Origin: Phreatobacter oligotrophus
GTDB lineage: Bacteria; Pseudomonadota; Alphaproteobacteria; Rhizobiales; Phreatobacteraceae
Assembly (NCBI RefSeq): GCF_003046185.1
Contig: NZ_PZZL01000003.1
Coordinates: 1 to 64,000 of the forward strand
Direction: 5' to 3'
Length of the DNA: 64,000 nt
Under the pieces are notes generated by a model. That model made no database searches, was not told the DNA's origin, and saw only the letters and a program-made list of their open reading frames with translations. This document shows, one piece after another, positions 22,307-31,334 of the stretch (positions within the stretch are counted from its first letter, which is position 1; each line of letters opens with the position of its first letter). Made by a program: the position numbers and the translations under genes.

Positions 22307-23567
22307 CTACACCAGCAGAAAGCCGGATTTGCTCACAATCATAACGGGCTTGATACAAACTAGGCGCGTGGTGGGAATTGGCACGGAAAATATGGATCTT
22401 ATAGCTATGAGATCCCTCAACTACTATTCTGTTTCCTATTTTGAGCACCAGCAGCGACGTGTTCACGCGGGATCCGCCTGCCGTCTGTAGTCCATAGCGA
22501 AGCGTTGATTGCCCGCTCCTCGCCCTTGCTTGATGACGAGCATAATTCGCAGCTTCCGCGCTGAAGGCCACCCAGGCACCGTCAATGCGGCCTTCCTCAT
22601 GGAGCGAAAGCCAGAACTTTCGTCGTGGCTCCCACATGTGGCTCTCCTCGACTGCCGATACGACGTCGAGGAAGAAACGAATGTTCTCCCCTGTCAGCCA
22701 GCGAAGGATTACGGCTCGATGCTGCTCGGGGACTCCTGCCCAGGCGCCGCTGGCAGACACGCGCGGGTCGCCGTAGCAACCAACGAGGTTTTCGATGATG
22801 TATCGCTGGTCTTCCGACGATGGGTCGCGGGCGAGCCAGTGGCCGAGAATGGCGCTGATAGCCTCGGCAGCGCCTGAGGCTCTCGCTTCCTGTCCCTCGG
22901 GCCTCAGCCAGCCAAACAGCCGCTCCTGCCCGGAGCGGTGGCTAAGAACCGGGCGAGTTAGTCGCACGAACTCAAGATGAGCATGGTCCATCAGACCGGG
23001 AGCATGGGGAGCGCTGAACCCCATTGCCTTCAGCTCGCCCCAGGGGTGCGCCATTTTGGTCATTCGCGCCGCGATGATCTCTGGCGCATATACCGGATCG
23101 AGCCACTCCGGCAGTTCCTCCTCCAACGTTACCCAGCGGCCGCCGAGCCGAGAGCGCGCAGCTTGAAGAGCTGACGCCAATGCTCGCGTATGGGGAGCGC
23201 CGGGCTCATAGCTCCCGACATAAACCGAAGCCATCCCTCCGAGGAAACTCCTGCGCGTCGAAACGCTCAGTTCTTCAACGTAGAATTGTCTCAACCTCGC
23301 CAAATCAGAACGGCTTCGCCGGAGAGGATCAAAAAGGGCGCGGGCGGCCTTGGTAACGAACGCTGTTGGCAGGTCCGACCAATCGTCCTCATCAAGCCGC
23401 CTAAGCATCTCTTGGACGAGCTTCTCTCGATCATTCTCGGGCGGGTCGGCGACGATGTCGGGCCATCGCGCAAGCACACGACCTATGGCGGCGCGCAGCT
23501 GCGCAGGCTCAGCCAAGGCTGGCGGATTGAACCCAGGGGGTTGCTTAAGGAGCGCCGCAAGCTTCAT
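22254..23567 (-). CDS. zorC: Zorya defence protein ZorC (EH-signature domain protein)
   Basis: 437 residues, mostly helical with no classical enzyme motif, of the length and position of ZorC (the 'EH signature' family of type I Zorya). It begins MKLAALLKQPPGF and has internal features such as WVTLEEELPEWLDPVYAPEII and a C-terminal GNRIVVEGS. It starts with a 4-bp overlap on the zorB stop and its end overlaps the start of zorD. Published work on the family indicates that ZorC and ZorD act together on invader DNA downstream of the ZorAB motor. The assignment rests mainly on context between ZorB and a ZorD-like helicase. Confidence 0.82.
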   Translation of the reverse strand: MKLAALLKQPPGFNPPALAEPAQLRAAIGRVLARWPDIVADPPENDREKLVQEMLRRLDEDDWSDLPTAFVTKAARALFDPLRRSRSDLARLRQFYVEELSVSTRRSFLGGMASVYVGSYEPGAPHTRALASALQAARSRLGGRWVTLEEELPEWLDPVYAPEIIAARMTKMAHPWGELKAMGFSAPHAPGLMDHAHLEFVRLTRPVLSHRSGQERLFGWLRPEGQEARASGAAEAISAILGHWLARDPSSEDQRYIIENLVGCYGDPRVSASGAWAGVPEQHRAVILRWLTGENIRFFLDVVSAVEESHMWEPRRKFWLSLHEEGRIDGAWVAFSAEAANYARHQARARSGQSTLRYGLQTAGGSRVNTSLLVLKIGNRIVVEGSHSYKIHIFRANSHHAPSLYQARYDCEQIRLSAGVDARSHIGDWQGWVRERI

Positions 23568-24511
23568 CGCGGCACCTCCCCAACACTTTCTCGCAGCCGC
23601 CGCCTGATGCTCTCTATCTCATCGGAGGATTGAGGTGTGTACATGATGATGCGGAGATCGATGCGACGATTGGTGGCCCTGCCTTCGGGGGTCGCATTGT
23701 CAACAATCGGACGCATCGCTCCATAACCTGCGACCGACATGACAGGCTGGCCCCGCATGTTCTGGTGCAATGTGAGGCCTGGCTCGCGCTCCTTCATGAC
23801 AAAAAAGGTTTCGTTCGCCCTCTCGGTCGACAGCGTGACGTTCGCGTTCTCAGAACCGGTGACGTCGGTGTGGCCTTCGATCTGAACGGCCTCAATGATC
23901 GCACCTACGCTGTTGCATGTGGAGTTCCAGCGTGCAGAGCGGCCCAGCGTGTAGCAGGGCAGGATTTCGTTTAGGCGCGTGGCCAACCGTCGAACGATAT
24001 CCGATCGACCTGCGGCAAGCTTGGAGCGGCCGCTGTCGAACAAGCCATCGCCCTTGAAGCGCAGCGCGTCCATTTGCTCGCTCACGACCACCTGTAGCTC
24101 TGGAAAATCGAGCTTCAGTTGAGCCCGCAGACCCTCCAGCACCTTCCGGCGCAAGTCAGCCACTTGCGCCATGTAGGTTTCGAGCGGGTTCTTCTCGGCT
24201 AGCCGCGCTTCCAGCTCGGCAATCTTTTGCTCCAACTGGTCTATTCTGATGCGCCGCCCCTCGGCGAGAAGCCGCAACTCCTTGAGCTCAGCATCGAGGC
24301 GGGCCTTCTCCTCGGCGATCACGTCACGTTCGCGGACGACCGTGTCGTAGAGCGCCTTCGGTACCGTCTGGCTCGTAGCCATTTTGGAGGCCGAGTAAGC
24401 CAAGAGGATCATGACGATGAAAAGGAAGCTGACCGTCAGGTCCGTCATAGAGACGAACGACGACTCCTCCTCATCTTCTTGAAGGCGGCGCCTAGAGATG
24501 CCGCGCATCAC
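23564..24511 (-). CDS. zorB: Zorya defence protein ZorB (MotB/OmpA-like stator subunit)
   Basis: 315 residues. A cytoplasmic N-terminus is followed by one transmembrane helix (about 22-41, MTDLTVSFLFIVMILL) with the ion-carrying aspartate Asp24 that MotB-like stators require. A coiled-coil segment (about 55-108) leads to an OmpA-like peptidoglycan-binding domain (about 150-292) with LRFKGDGLFDSG, IEGHTDVTG and ATNRRIDLRI. ZorB pairs with ZorA to form a proton-driven, cell-wall-anchored motor in the inner membrane. Overlaps zorA by 4 bp (ATGA) and zorC by 4 bp, so expression is tightly coupled. Confidence 0.92.
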   Translation of the reverse strand: MMRGISRRRLQEDEEESSFVSMTDLTVSFLFIVMILLAYSASKMATSQTVPKALYDTVVRERDVIAEEKARLDAELKELRLLAEGRRIRIDQLEQKIAELEARLAEKNPLETYMAQVADLRRKVLEGLRAQLKLDFPELQVVVSEQMDALRFKGDGLFDSGRSKLAAGRSDIVRRLATRLNEILPCYTLGRSARWNSTCNSVGAIIEAVQIEGHTDVTGSENANVTLSTERANETFFVMKEREPGLTLHQNMRGQPVMSVAGYGAMRPIVDNATPEGRATNRRIDLRIIMYTPQSSDEIESIRRRLRESVGEVPR

Positions 24512-26553
24512 CGTCTCCGCGACTCGGGAGCAAACTGCTCGGCCTGCACGACGATAGAATGCAGGGTATCGAGCGCCGGGCTGAGCTGGGCTTGCATTTC
24601 TCTAACGTGACCGAACATTCCTTCAACAGCAGAGGCGACCTGAGTTCGATAGGCCTCAAAGGCCTTGCCGAGCTTCTCATCCATGTCGTCAAGGCGGTCG
24701 CCTTGTCCGCGCAGCCTCTCAAGCATGGCCTCGATGCCTGACAGTGAGGCTTCGATAGCCTTCGCTTCGCCACCGAGGATCTCCTGCGCACTGGCGAGAG
24801 CGGAAGCAGCGCTGGAGGCCGTAGCCGCCGCAGACTTACCGACCGTGTCAGATATGTTCGCGGTTGCATCGGCAAGATGCTTGATGGCCACCTCAATGCT
24901 GGACGTGCTGGCACGGAGCGGAGTGGCCGCCTCCACGAAGGCACTGGAGGCCCCGCGAAAATGACCGGCGGCCTGCTCAGTTGCCTCAGCTCCGGCTCGG
25001 ATACCATCCGAGAAGCGCCCAAGGGAGGACATGCCGCCTGTCAGTTCGGTAACGACACTCTTGAGGCGCTCGGATATTTGGCCCAGCGGGTCCAACAGGT
25101 CTTCAGCCGCTTTTGAGGAGAACGCCTCGGTCGCCTTAGCGATGTCACCGGCTCGCTTGTCGAATGCATCGAGGATGCTTCTGCCGGCACCGTCTATTGC
25201 GCTGCTCGCTGCCTGCGAGGCCGCCTGCATTTGTTCGCGGGCCGCGCCGGAACCAGTCTTGGTCGCCTCCTCCAGTTCGGCTCGGAAGGCCTCAGCAGCC
25301 TGGCGCATCTCAAGGGCTGCGGCGCTTATTGCCCGAGCGCCTTCGCCGGTATTGTCGCGAATTCCCTGGAGCGTCTCATTCATGGCGGAGAGCAGCTGCT
25401 CTGTGCCTTGCGTGAGGGCGCTGCTGGCGGTTTTGGCGGTCGCTCCCATAGCTGTACGCAGATCTTCAACGGTCTGGGTCAGCCTACCAACTGCATTTTC
25501 CATCTCGCTTCCCATTCGACCCGAGCTTTGGTCCATGCGAGCCGAGAGTTCTGAGATCCGCTCTCCCGCGATCGTAAGCTTGTCGCTTGCTTGGGAAAGC
25601 GCACGACCCACATCTTCGGAAAAGCGCGAGGACAGGTCCCTGACCATGCCTTCCATCCCCGTAGCGCCGATCTGACCCACCTGCTGCAGCAGTGGTGACA
25701 TGGCTTCGCCGATGGACCTGGAGATATGGGCGGGAAGCTCCTCGCGAAGAGGACGCCCAAGTTCTGCGACCAGTTCGAGCCCAATCGTCCGGAAGTGCTC
25801 GCGCTGCTCGCGCGTTGTCGCCAACTGCTCGACCGCCAGTTCCTCCAGACTGATGAACGTCAGGTGGCTCTCAATGGCGGTGCAAAGGTGATGGATGGCC
25901 TGATCGATGCGGCCAGTACCCACCCTCAGCACGACCGTGAACGCGATGGAACAGAGCAGGCCGGTCAAGGACATGATGAACTTGGCCGACGCGATCGTGA
26001 GCAGGCCGTTGATATCGATATTGACGTCCGCCGAGCCTACTCCCGCCGGAGTCGCCATCGAGTTTAGTGCTGAGATGAGGCCCAGAAAGGTGAGAAAGAG
26101 ACCCGTGGTAACAAAAAGCCCGGGAACGATGCGCCAGAATCCGGGCGAAAAATGCAGATCATCGAGATTGAAGAATGCCGACGGGCGAACCGCATTGCGC
26201 AGGACGACCTGACCGTCTTGGGTATGCTTTACGAGCGTATCGCTATACTCCTTCCAGGCAGCGACCACGGGTCGGAGTGCGGCGTTGTCTTCACCCTTGC
26301 GGAGCGCCGCCCCGAGTTCCACTACCGCCGCCTCGGAAGGAGCCTCGCTGAAAGCCGCGCGAAACTCTTGCTTTAGCCAGATCAATGCCGAGCGCCGCCG
26401 GTACGTTGTCCACCCAAAGAGGACAATGCAGGCTAGGAGCAGAAACAGCAGGCCGAGAGAGACCACCCCGGGTGCCGACTCGTCTCTCAGCAACGATGCA
26501 CAATTCAGAACAGCGTTCTTGACCCAGAGGCCGACTTCGCGAACCAGTTCCAC
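24508..26553 (-). CDS. zorA: Zorya defence protein ZorA (MotA/ExbB-like motor subunit with long tail)
   Basis: 681 residues from a GTG start preceded at about 10 nt by GGGAGA. Three transmembrane helices are visible (about 31-49, 140-163 and 187-209), the last two carrying the MotA/TolQ-like core (TFLGLISALNSM, IASAKFIMSLTGLL). The remaining 450 or so residues are Ala/Ser/Glu-rich heptad sequence, a long cytoplasmic coiled-coil tail, which is the hallmark of ZorA and is thought to carry a signal from the membrane to the effectors. It is the first gene of zorABCD and begins about 430 bp from the tRNA-Arg gene. Confidence 0.92.
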   Translation of the reverse strand: MELVREVGLWVKNAVLNCASLLRDESAPGVVSLGLLFLLLACIVLFGWTTYRRRSALIWLKQEFRAAFSEAPSEAAVVELGAALRKGEDNAALRPVVAAWKEYSDTLVKHTQDGQVVLRNAVRPSAFFNLDDLHFSPGFWRIVPGLFVTTGLFLTFLGLISALNSMATPAGVGSADVNIDINGLLTIASAKFIMSLTGLLCSIAFTVVLRVGTGRIDQAIHHLCTAIESHLTFISLEELAVEQLATTREQREHFRTIGLELVAELGRPLREELPAHISRSIGEAMSPLLQQVGQIGATGMEGMVRDLSSRFSEDVGRALSQASDKLTIAGERISELSARMDQSSGRMGSEMENAVGRLTQTVEDLRTAMGATAKTASSALTQGTEQLLSAMNETLQGIRDNTGEGARAISAAALEMRQAAEAFRAELEEATKTGSGAAREQMQAASQAASSAIDGAGRSILDAFDKRAGDIAKATEAFSSKAAEDLLDPLGQISERLKSVVTELTGGMSSLGRFSDGIRAGAEATEQAAGHFRGASSAFVEAATPLRASTSSIEVAIKHLADATANISDTVGKSAAATASSAASALASAQEILGGEAKAIEASLSGIEAMLERLRGQGDRLDDMDEKLGKAFEAYRTQVASAVEGMFGHVREMQAQLSPALDTLHSIVVQAEQFAPESRRR

Positions 26554-26581
26554 CGCAAAAATTCTCCCATTCCCGGACCCT

Positions 26582-26611
26582 ATCTAACATAGCAGGAATT
26601 GCGGTCTACAA
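26582..26611 (-). promoter_or_regulatory. Candidate sigma-70-type promoter for zorABCD
   Basis: On the minus strand TTGTAG (26606-26611) and TTAGAT (26582-26587) are separated by 18 bp, 29 bp upstream of the zorA GTG. Both boxes are imperfect. The call is by eye and is the best match in the short AT-richer stretch before zorA. Confidence 0.3.
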
Positions 26612-26920
26612 GCCCAAGGTGTTATTCATAGGCGCCTTGGCGGCCGTTTCGGGGGCCGGTGGAGTGCACCCGATACGAATAGGGTACCCGGGGTGGGCCC
26701 CCCTAGTTTCGGTCAATTGCGTTAGTCGTGACCTGGGGCGAGGCCCAAAATGTCCCGCGCACGGGCGCTGCCTGCCCCGCGCTTTGCCGATCAATAGCGC
26801 ACTCTTAACCCCGCGCCTTTGTTTCCGGCGCCGCTCGGCGCGAGCACCCTTAGCCTGATATGGCGTGGAGCTACGAATGGCGCCCGCGTTGAGCGAGCAA
26901 CTCTGCTACAAGACGGCGGC

Positions 26921-26942
26921 GTGTTACCCGGGTGTTACCCGG
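26921..26942. repeat. 11-bp tandem repeat, possible integrase arm-type sites
   Basis: GTGTTACCCGG occurs twice head to tail (26921-26931 and 26932-26942), 45 bp from the 3' end of the tRNA-Arg gene on the island side. A related TACCCGGGG lies at about 26685. Directly repeated short sites beside a tRNA 3' end are the usual arrangement of arm-binding sites for tyrosine recombinases. The function is inferred. Confidence 0.5.
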
Positions 26943-26987
26943 GACTAGGACCGAAGCGCGACAACCCGCGTAAGCTATTGAAAAGAC

Positions 26988-27064
26988 TGGCGCACCCGAC
27001 ACGATTCGAACGTGTGACCTTTGCCTTCGGAGGGCAACGCTCTATCCAGCTGAGCTACGGGTGC
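26988..27064 (-). tRNA. tRNA-Arg (anticodon CCG)
   Basis: 77 nt on the minus strand. The acceptor stem GCACCCG pairs with CGGGTGC, followed by discriminator G and an encoded CCA. The D arm (AGCTCAGCTGGATAGAGC), an anticodon stem TTGCC/GGCAA with loop CTCCGAA (anticodon CCG, reads CGG), and the T arm with GTTCGAATC are all intact. The gene separates AT-richer defence genes from GC-rich core genes. Its 3' end faces the island, as expected when an element integrates into the 3' part of a tRNA and rebuilds it. Confidence 0.97.
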
Positions 27065-27256
27065 AAGCCGTGCGACGTGTGTAGCGGATCGTGCGGCGCG
27101 CCGCAATCGGGGAGGGCCGCGCCGTGCGTCGCAACGCCCCGGTCCTCGCCGCAATCCCCCACGGCCATTGCCAGCCGGCGCGCACCGCCGCTAGAACGCG
27201 AGGGATGGCCCTCACACGTGAGGGACCAGCGCCGGCAAGAGCGCAGAGGGGCAGAG

Positions 27257-28705
27257 ATGGGACGTTTCGGAAGGCTGGCGGCTTTGGCCGCCCTGGTCGC
27301 GCTGGGCCTCGGCGGCGCGGCCGAGCCCGCTTTTGCGGCGGCGGCGCTCGACGGGCGCGGCATGAGCCTCCTGTGGTGCCTGCCCTTTGCCGGCCTCTTG
27401 CTCTGCATCGCCACCGGCCCGGTCTTCTACCCCCATGTCTGGGAGCACCATTACGGCAAGATCGCCGCCTTCTGGGCCGCGCTGGTCGTCGTACCGCTGC
27501 TCTCGCTGGTGCCGATGGACCAGGCGCTCGGCGCCCTCGTCTTCACCATGCTCGCCGAGTATCTGCCCTTCATCATCCTGATCTTCGCGCTCTACACCAT
27601 TGCCGGCGGCATCCTCGTCACCGGCAACATCCACGGCGCGCCGGGCACCAACACGGCGATCCTGGCCATCGGCGCGGTGCTGGCGAGCTTCGTCGGCACG
27701 ACAGGCGCCTCGATGATCATGATCCGCCCGATCATCCGCGCCAATGACGACCGGGTGCACAATGTCCATGTCGTCGTCTTCTTCATCTTCATCGTCTCGA
27801 ACTGCGGCGGCGCGCTCACCCCGCTCGGTGATCCACCGCTCTTCGTCGGCTTCCTCAAAGGCGTCGACTTCTTCTGGACGACGCGGGCCCTGTTCACCGA
27901 GACGGTGATCGTCCTCGGCGCGCTGCTGGCCATTTTCTATGGGCTCGACACCTGGCTCTATCGGAAGGAGGGCCGCGTGAAGCCGGACCCGACGCCGGAT
28001 TCGCGCGTCGGCGTGAAGGGCCTCGAGATGCTGGCGCTGATCGGCGTCGTCGTCGCAGCCATCCTGCTGCGCGGCTACTGGAAGCCGGGCATCGCGTTCA
28101 AGCTCGCCGGTGTCGCCTTTCCGCTGCAGGACATCGTCTCCAACGCCATCATGCTGGCCGGCGGCCTCGCCTCGCTGAAGCTCGCCAATCCCATCTTCCG
28201 CGAGCAGAACGGCTTCTCCTGGGGGCCGGTGAAGGAGGTCGCCAAGCTCTTCGCCGGCATCTTCATCTGCATCGTGCCGGTCATCGCCATCCTCGCGGCG
28301 GGACGCAACGGCGCCCTCGCGCCCCTCGTCGCCCTCGTCACCAACCCCGACGGGACGCCCGACAATGTCATGTATTTCTGGCTGACCGGCGCGCTGTCCT
28401 CCTTTCTCGACAACGCGCCCACCTATCTCGTCTTCTTCGAGCTCGCCGGCGGCGATCCGAAGACGCTGATGGGGCCGCTCGGCATCACGCTCGCCGCGGT
28501 TTCCACGGGCGCGGTCTACATGGGCGCCAACAGCTATATCGGCAACGCGCCCAACTTCATGGTCTATGCCATCGCCAAGGACATGGGCGTGAAGATGCCC
28601 TCCTTCTTCGGCTACATGGTCTGGTCGGTGGCGATCCTCATTCCCATCTTCGTGCTGGTGACGCTGCTCTTCTTCATCCGTGGCGCGCCGCTCGCGGGCT
28701 GGTAA
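27257..28705 (+). CDS. NhaD-like sodium:proton antiporter (ion transporter superfamily)
   Basis: 482 residues from the ATG at 27257, which has a GAGGGG site upstream; the frame is open further left through the tRNA, which cannot be coding. A signal-like N-terminus (MGRFGRLAALAALVALG, then PAFA) is followed by about 12 hydrophobic helices. Segments typical of the NhaD/citrate-arsenite transporter group are GNIHGAPGTNTAILAIG, SNCGGALTPLGDPPLFVGFL and LSSFLDNAPTYLVFFELAGG, where Asn, Thr, Asp and Pro in broken helices line the ion path. It probably exchanges Na+ for H+ at the inner membrane. First core gene after the tRNA, transcribed away from the island. Confidence 0.85.
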   Translation: MGRFGRLAALAALVALGLGGAAEPAFAAAALDGRGMSLLWCLPFAGLLLCIATGPVFYPHVWEHHYGKIAAFWAALVVVPLLSLVPMDQALGALVFTMLAEYLPFIILIFALYTIAGGILVTGNIHGAPGTNTAILAIGAVLASFVGTTGASMIMIRPIIRANDDRVHNVHVVVFFIFIVSNCGGALTPLGDPPLFVGFLKGVDFFWTTRALFTETVIVLGALLAIFYGLDTWLYRKEGRVKPDPTPDSRVGVKGLEMLALIGVVVAAILLRGYWKPGIAFKLAGVAFPLQDIVSNAIMLAGGLASLKLANPIFREQNGFSWGPVKEVAKLFAGIFICIVPVIAILAAGRNGALAPLVALVTNPDGTPDNVMYFWLTGALSSFLDNAPTYLVFFELAGGDPKTLMGPLGITLAAVSTGAVYMGANSYIGNAPNFMVYAIAKDMGVKMPSFFGYMVWSVAILIPIFVLVTLLFFIRGAPLAGW

Positions 28706-28749
28706 TCTGCCGCCCGCCTGCGCCCCGAGGGAGACGATTCGGACCGGCC

Positions 28750-29073
28750 ATGCTCCGCTTTCCCCTCCGCTTCCTCGGCTTCCTGCTGATGGCTGCCGGC
28801 TTCGTGCTGGTGGTCATCGACGGCACCCGCTCCATCGCCGGCCAACGGCTCATCGTCACCTCGCTCTCCGAGGTCTGGCGCTCGATCCATGCCGAGAGCC
28901 TGGCGCGGGTCGAAACGGTGCTGCGCGCGCAAGGACCCGACTGGCTATGGGATCCCGCCGCCCTGACCGTCATCGCATGGCCGGCGGCGGCCGCGGGCCT
29001 CATCCTCGGGGCCCTGCTGATGTGGGTCGGCCGGAGCCGCAGGCCGCAGATCGGCGTCGTCGGCCGGCGCTGA
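28750..29073 (+). CDS. Small conserved-type membrane protein, function unknown
   Basis: 107 residues with two hydrophobic helices (about 5-24 and 74-94) flanking a polar loop containing SLSEVWRSIHAESLARVE, and a basic C-terminus. There is no recognisable enzymatic motif. It lies 44 bp downstream of the antiporter gene on the same strand and may be cotranscribed. The coding pattern matches its GC-rich neighbours, which supports it as a real gene. Confidence 0.7.
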   Translation: MLRFPLRFLGFLLMAAGFVLVVIDGTRSIAGQRLIVTSLSEVWRSIHAESLARVETVLRAQGPDWLWDPAALTVIAWPAAAAGLILGALLMWVGRSRRPQIGVVGRR

Positions 29074-29077
29074 TCCC

Positions 29078-29716
29078 TCAGGCGAGCACGATCTCGAAAC
29101 GGTAGCGCGGCAGGTCGGCCGGCTCCTCGCGGGCGGTGAGGGCATCGCGCGCCGCCTCGCCCGGCAGCGCGCGGAACAGCGCGTCGCGGGCATTCATCGC
29201 CTCGCCGGGAAAATACATCTGCGAGACGAGTTCGGGACGCCCCTCCGCCACGACCCGGAAATGCACATGCGGCGTCCGCATAAAGCTGCCCGAGCCATAG
29301 TAGCGCGGCCGGATGGTGCGGAAGAGATAGTCGCCTGTCGCGGTCGTGCGCACCGCGCCGAAGCCCTGGAAGTTCGGATCGGCCGAGCCGGCGCTCTCGC
29401 GGGGATGGTGATAGCGGCCCTGGTGGTCCGCCTGCCAGATCTCCACCGTCGCGCCGCCGATGGGCCCGCCGCGCGCCGACAGGACGCGGCCGACGATCTC
29501 GATGACCTCGCCCGCCGCGCGGCCGGGCCGGCCCTTCACCTCGGTGAGGTCCATGTCGGAATCGGTCGGCTTCACCGTGGGGTAATAGGGGCCCCGCATC
29601 TGGGCGGGCGTCGGCAGCACCACGGCGGCCAGCGGCCGGGCGAGCAGGATCACCGCCGGAGCGGCGATGAGGCCACGCCGGCTGAGGTCGAGCGGACGGA
29701 TGGGCGAAAGGGACAT
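29078..29716 (-). CDS. Tat-exported intradiol ring-cleavage dioxygenase-like protein
   Basis: 212 residues from the ATG at 29716, which has AGGAGG 6 nt upstream; the frame is open to 29764 but without such a site. A twin-arginine signal (SRRGLIAAPAVILLARPLAA) predicts export. The fold of protocatechuate/catechol intradiol dioxygenases is shown by GPYYP, the middle motif VEIWQADHQGRYHHP and the iron ligands Tyr102, Tyr139 or Tyr140, His150 and His152 (HVHF). These enzymes open catechol-type rings with non-haem Fe(III). Exported members of unknown substrate are common in alphaproteobacteria. Convergent with the small membrane-protein gene. Confidence 0.85.
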   Translation of the reverse strand: MSLSPIRPLDLSRRGLIAAPAVILLARPLAAVVLPTPAQMRGPYYPTVKPTDSDMDLTEVKGRPGRAAGEVIEIVGRVLSARGGPIGGATVEIWQADHQGRYHHPRESAGSADPNFQGFGAVRTTATGDYLFRTIRPRYYGSGSFMRTPHVHFRVVAEGRPELVSQMYFPGEAMNARDALFRALPGEAARDALTAREEPADLPRYRFEIVLA

Positions 29717-29901
29717 GCGCGCCTCCTGTTCCTGGACCAACACCCCCTTGGCCTTCACGAGCAAGGCACGAAGCGGTGAGGGCCTCCCGGCTCACGCAGC
29801 CGTGTTGCTTTTTCGCGCAGGGCTCCCATGTTCCCGCCACGTCGCGGCTGGAGTAACATCGAGGCCCGGCCGCGCGAATGAGGGGCATCGAGGAGGTATC
29901 C

Positions 29902-30555
29902 ATGTTCGGATTTCGCAAGAAGCTCTCCCTGCCCACCCCTGCCGAGGCCCTGCCCGGCCGCGCGCAGGCCATCCCCACCGCCGAGCGGCATTTCATCAAC
30001 GGCCGCCCGCTGAAGGGGCCCTTCCCGGAGGGGCTCGAGACCATCGTCGTCGGTCTCGGCTGCTTCTGGGGCGCCGAGCGCAAGTTCTGGCAGCTGCCCG
30101 GCGTCTTCGTCACCGCCGTCGGCTATGCGGCGGGCATCACCCCCAACCCCACCTATGAGGAGGTCTGCTCCGGCATGACCGGCCACAACGAGGTGGTGCT
30201 GGTGGTCTACGACCCCGCGCAGGTCTCCACCGAGCAGGTGCTCGCCACCTTCTGGGAGAGCCATGACCCGACCCAGGGCATGCGCCAGGGCAACGATGTC
30301 GGCACGCAGTACCGCTCCGGCATCTATGTCACGACCGAGGCGCAGCGCGCCGCGGCCGAGGCCTCGAAGGCGGCCTATGGCAAGGCGCTGGCAGCCCGCG
30401 GCTATGGCGCGGTCACGACGGAGATCCTGACCGCCGGGCCGTTCTTCTACGCCGAGGACTATCACCAGCAGTACCTCGCCAAGAACCCGCACGGCTATTG
30501 CGGGCTCGGCGGCACCGGCGTCTCCTGCCCGATCGGCACCGGGGTCGCTGCGTGA
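29902..30555 (+). CDS. msrA: Peptide methionine sulfoxide reductase MsrA
   Basis: 217 residues from the ATG at 29902, with a strong AGGAGGT site. The catalytic motif GCFWG (Cys54) is preceded by an N-terminal extension. The remaining family segments are [22 protein letters not shown] and [10 protein letters not shown]-terminal cysteines in [10 protein letters not shown] and SCPIG are placed to recycle the enzyme by disulfide exchange with thioredoxin. It repairs Met-S-sulfoxide in oxidised proteins. Its TGA overlaps the GTG start of the next gene (GTGA). Confidence 0.96.
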   Translation: MFGFRKKLSLPTPAEALPGRAQAIPTAERHFINGRPLKGPFPEGLETIVVGLGCFWGAERKFWQLPGVFVTAVGYAAGITPNPTYEEVCSGMTGHNEVVLVVYDPAQVSTEQVLATFWESHDPTQGMRQGNDVGTQYRSGIYVTTEAQRAAAEASKAAYGKALAARGYGAVTTEILTAGPFFYAEDYHQQYLAKNPHGYCGLGGTGVSCPIGTGVAA

Positions 30556-31334
30556 AGCCGGTGGCCGAGGCGCGGGATCTTGCCCGCGCGGCGGGGGCTC
30601 ATGCCCGCGCCGCCGGGCGTCTTCTCGCCACCGAGGCCGACCATGTCCGGGCGGTGCATCTCGCCCGCCGCCACATCAAGCGGGCGCGCAGCCTCCTGCG
30701 CGCCCTGAGGCCCCTCGCCAAGCCCGCCGTCGAGCGCGAGAACGGGTTCCTGCGCGCCTTCGCCCATACGCTCGCGCCGCTGCGCGACGCCCATGCACTG
30801 GAGGAGGCGGCCCGCACCGTCGGCGCCCGCGGCAATGGTCCGGCGGGCGGCGAGCGCATCGACCTCGCAGCTCTCGGCGGTGCGCTGGAGCGCCAGGCGC
30901 GCGTCATCGCCCGCCTCGCCCCCGAAGACGCCCCGAAGCACTACCTCGCGAAGGCGGTCGCCCGCGCCTATCGCAAGGCGCGCGAGGCCTACCGCGCCTA
31001 TGAGGCCACGCCCCACGAGGAAGAGCCGCTGCACGAGGCGCGCAAGCGCATCAAGGACTGCCTGCATCTGGTGGAGGCCCTCGAGGAGGTCCGTCCGCGC
31101 GGCAGCGCGCCGAAACCCGGCAAGCTCGACCGCCTCGGCGAGCTCATGGGCGCGATCCGCGACCTCGACCTGCTCTCCCGCCGCATCGAGCGCAACGAGG
31201 TGGGCCGCGCCAAGCTCGCCCGCATCGCCGCCCGCCATGGGCGCCTCGCCCGCGAGGTGACCCGGGTCGGCGCCGCCGTTTTCGACGAGAAGCCGTCGCG
31301 CGTGGAGGCTGCCTGGCGCCGGGCAGGCACATGA
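30552..31334 (+). CDS. CHAD-domain protein
   Basis: 260 residues starting at GTG 30552, which overlaps the msrA stop by 4 bp. The sequence is helical and very Arg/His/Ala rich, with the repeated helix pattern of CHAD domains ([21 protein letters not shown] and [18 protein letters not shown]). CHAD proteins bind inorganic polyphosphate through surface-exposed His, Arg and Lys. The N-terminal CYTH partner domain seen in some members is absent. Coupled to msrA upstream and to a GNAT gene downstream (ATGA overlap). Its precise role is unknown. Confidence 0.85.
   Translation: MKPVAEARDLARAAGAHARAAGRLLATEADHVRAVHLARRHIKRARSLLRALRPLAKPAVERENGFLRAFAHTLAPLRDAHALEEAARTVGARGNGPAGGERIDLAALGGALERQARVIARLAPEDAPKHYLAKAVARAYRKAREAYRAYEATPHEEEPLHEARKRIKDCLHLVEALEEVRPRGSAPKPGKLDRLGELMGAIRDLDLLSRRIERNEVGRAKLARIAARHGRLAREVTRVGAAVFDEKPSRVEAAWRRAGT

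Larger units (their letters stand above)
26554..26987. other. Non-coding island edge between zorA and tRNA-Arg
   Basis: 434 bp with no convincing gene. It contains the likely zorA promoter, a GC-rich stretch with several short palindromes (for example GGGTACCC at 26682-26689), an 11-bp tandem repeat at 26921-26942, and then the 3' end of the tRNA. Short reading frames here lack ribosome sites and a coding pattern. Its character is that of an attachment-site flank. Confidence 0.6.

Noticed and set aside
26606-26858. Short overlapping frames on both strands near the tRNA
   Set aside because: They have no ribosome site, no domain and a composition like non-coding island edge.
26819-27256. Upstream extension of the antiporter frame
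   Set aside because: It passes through the tRNA gene, so it cannot be coding. The ATG at 27257 with its ribosome site is used instead.
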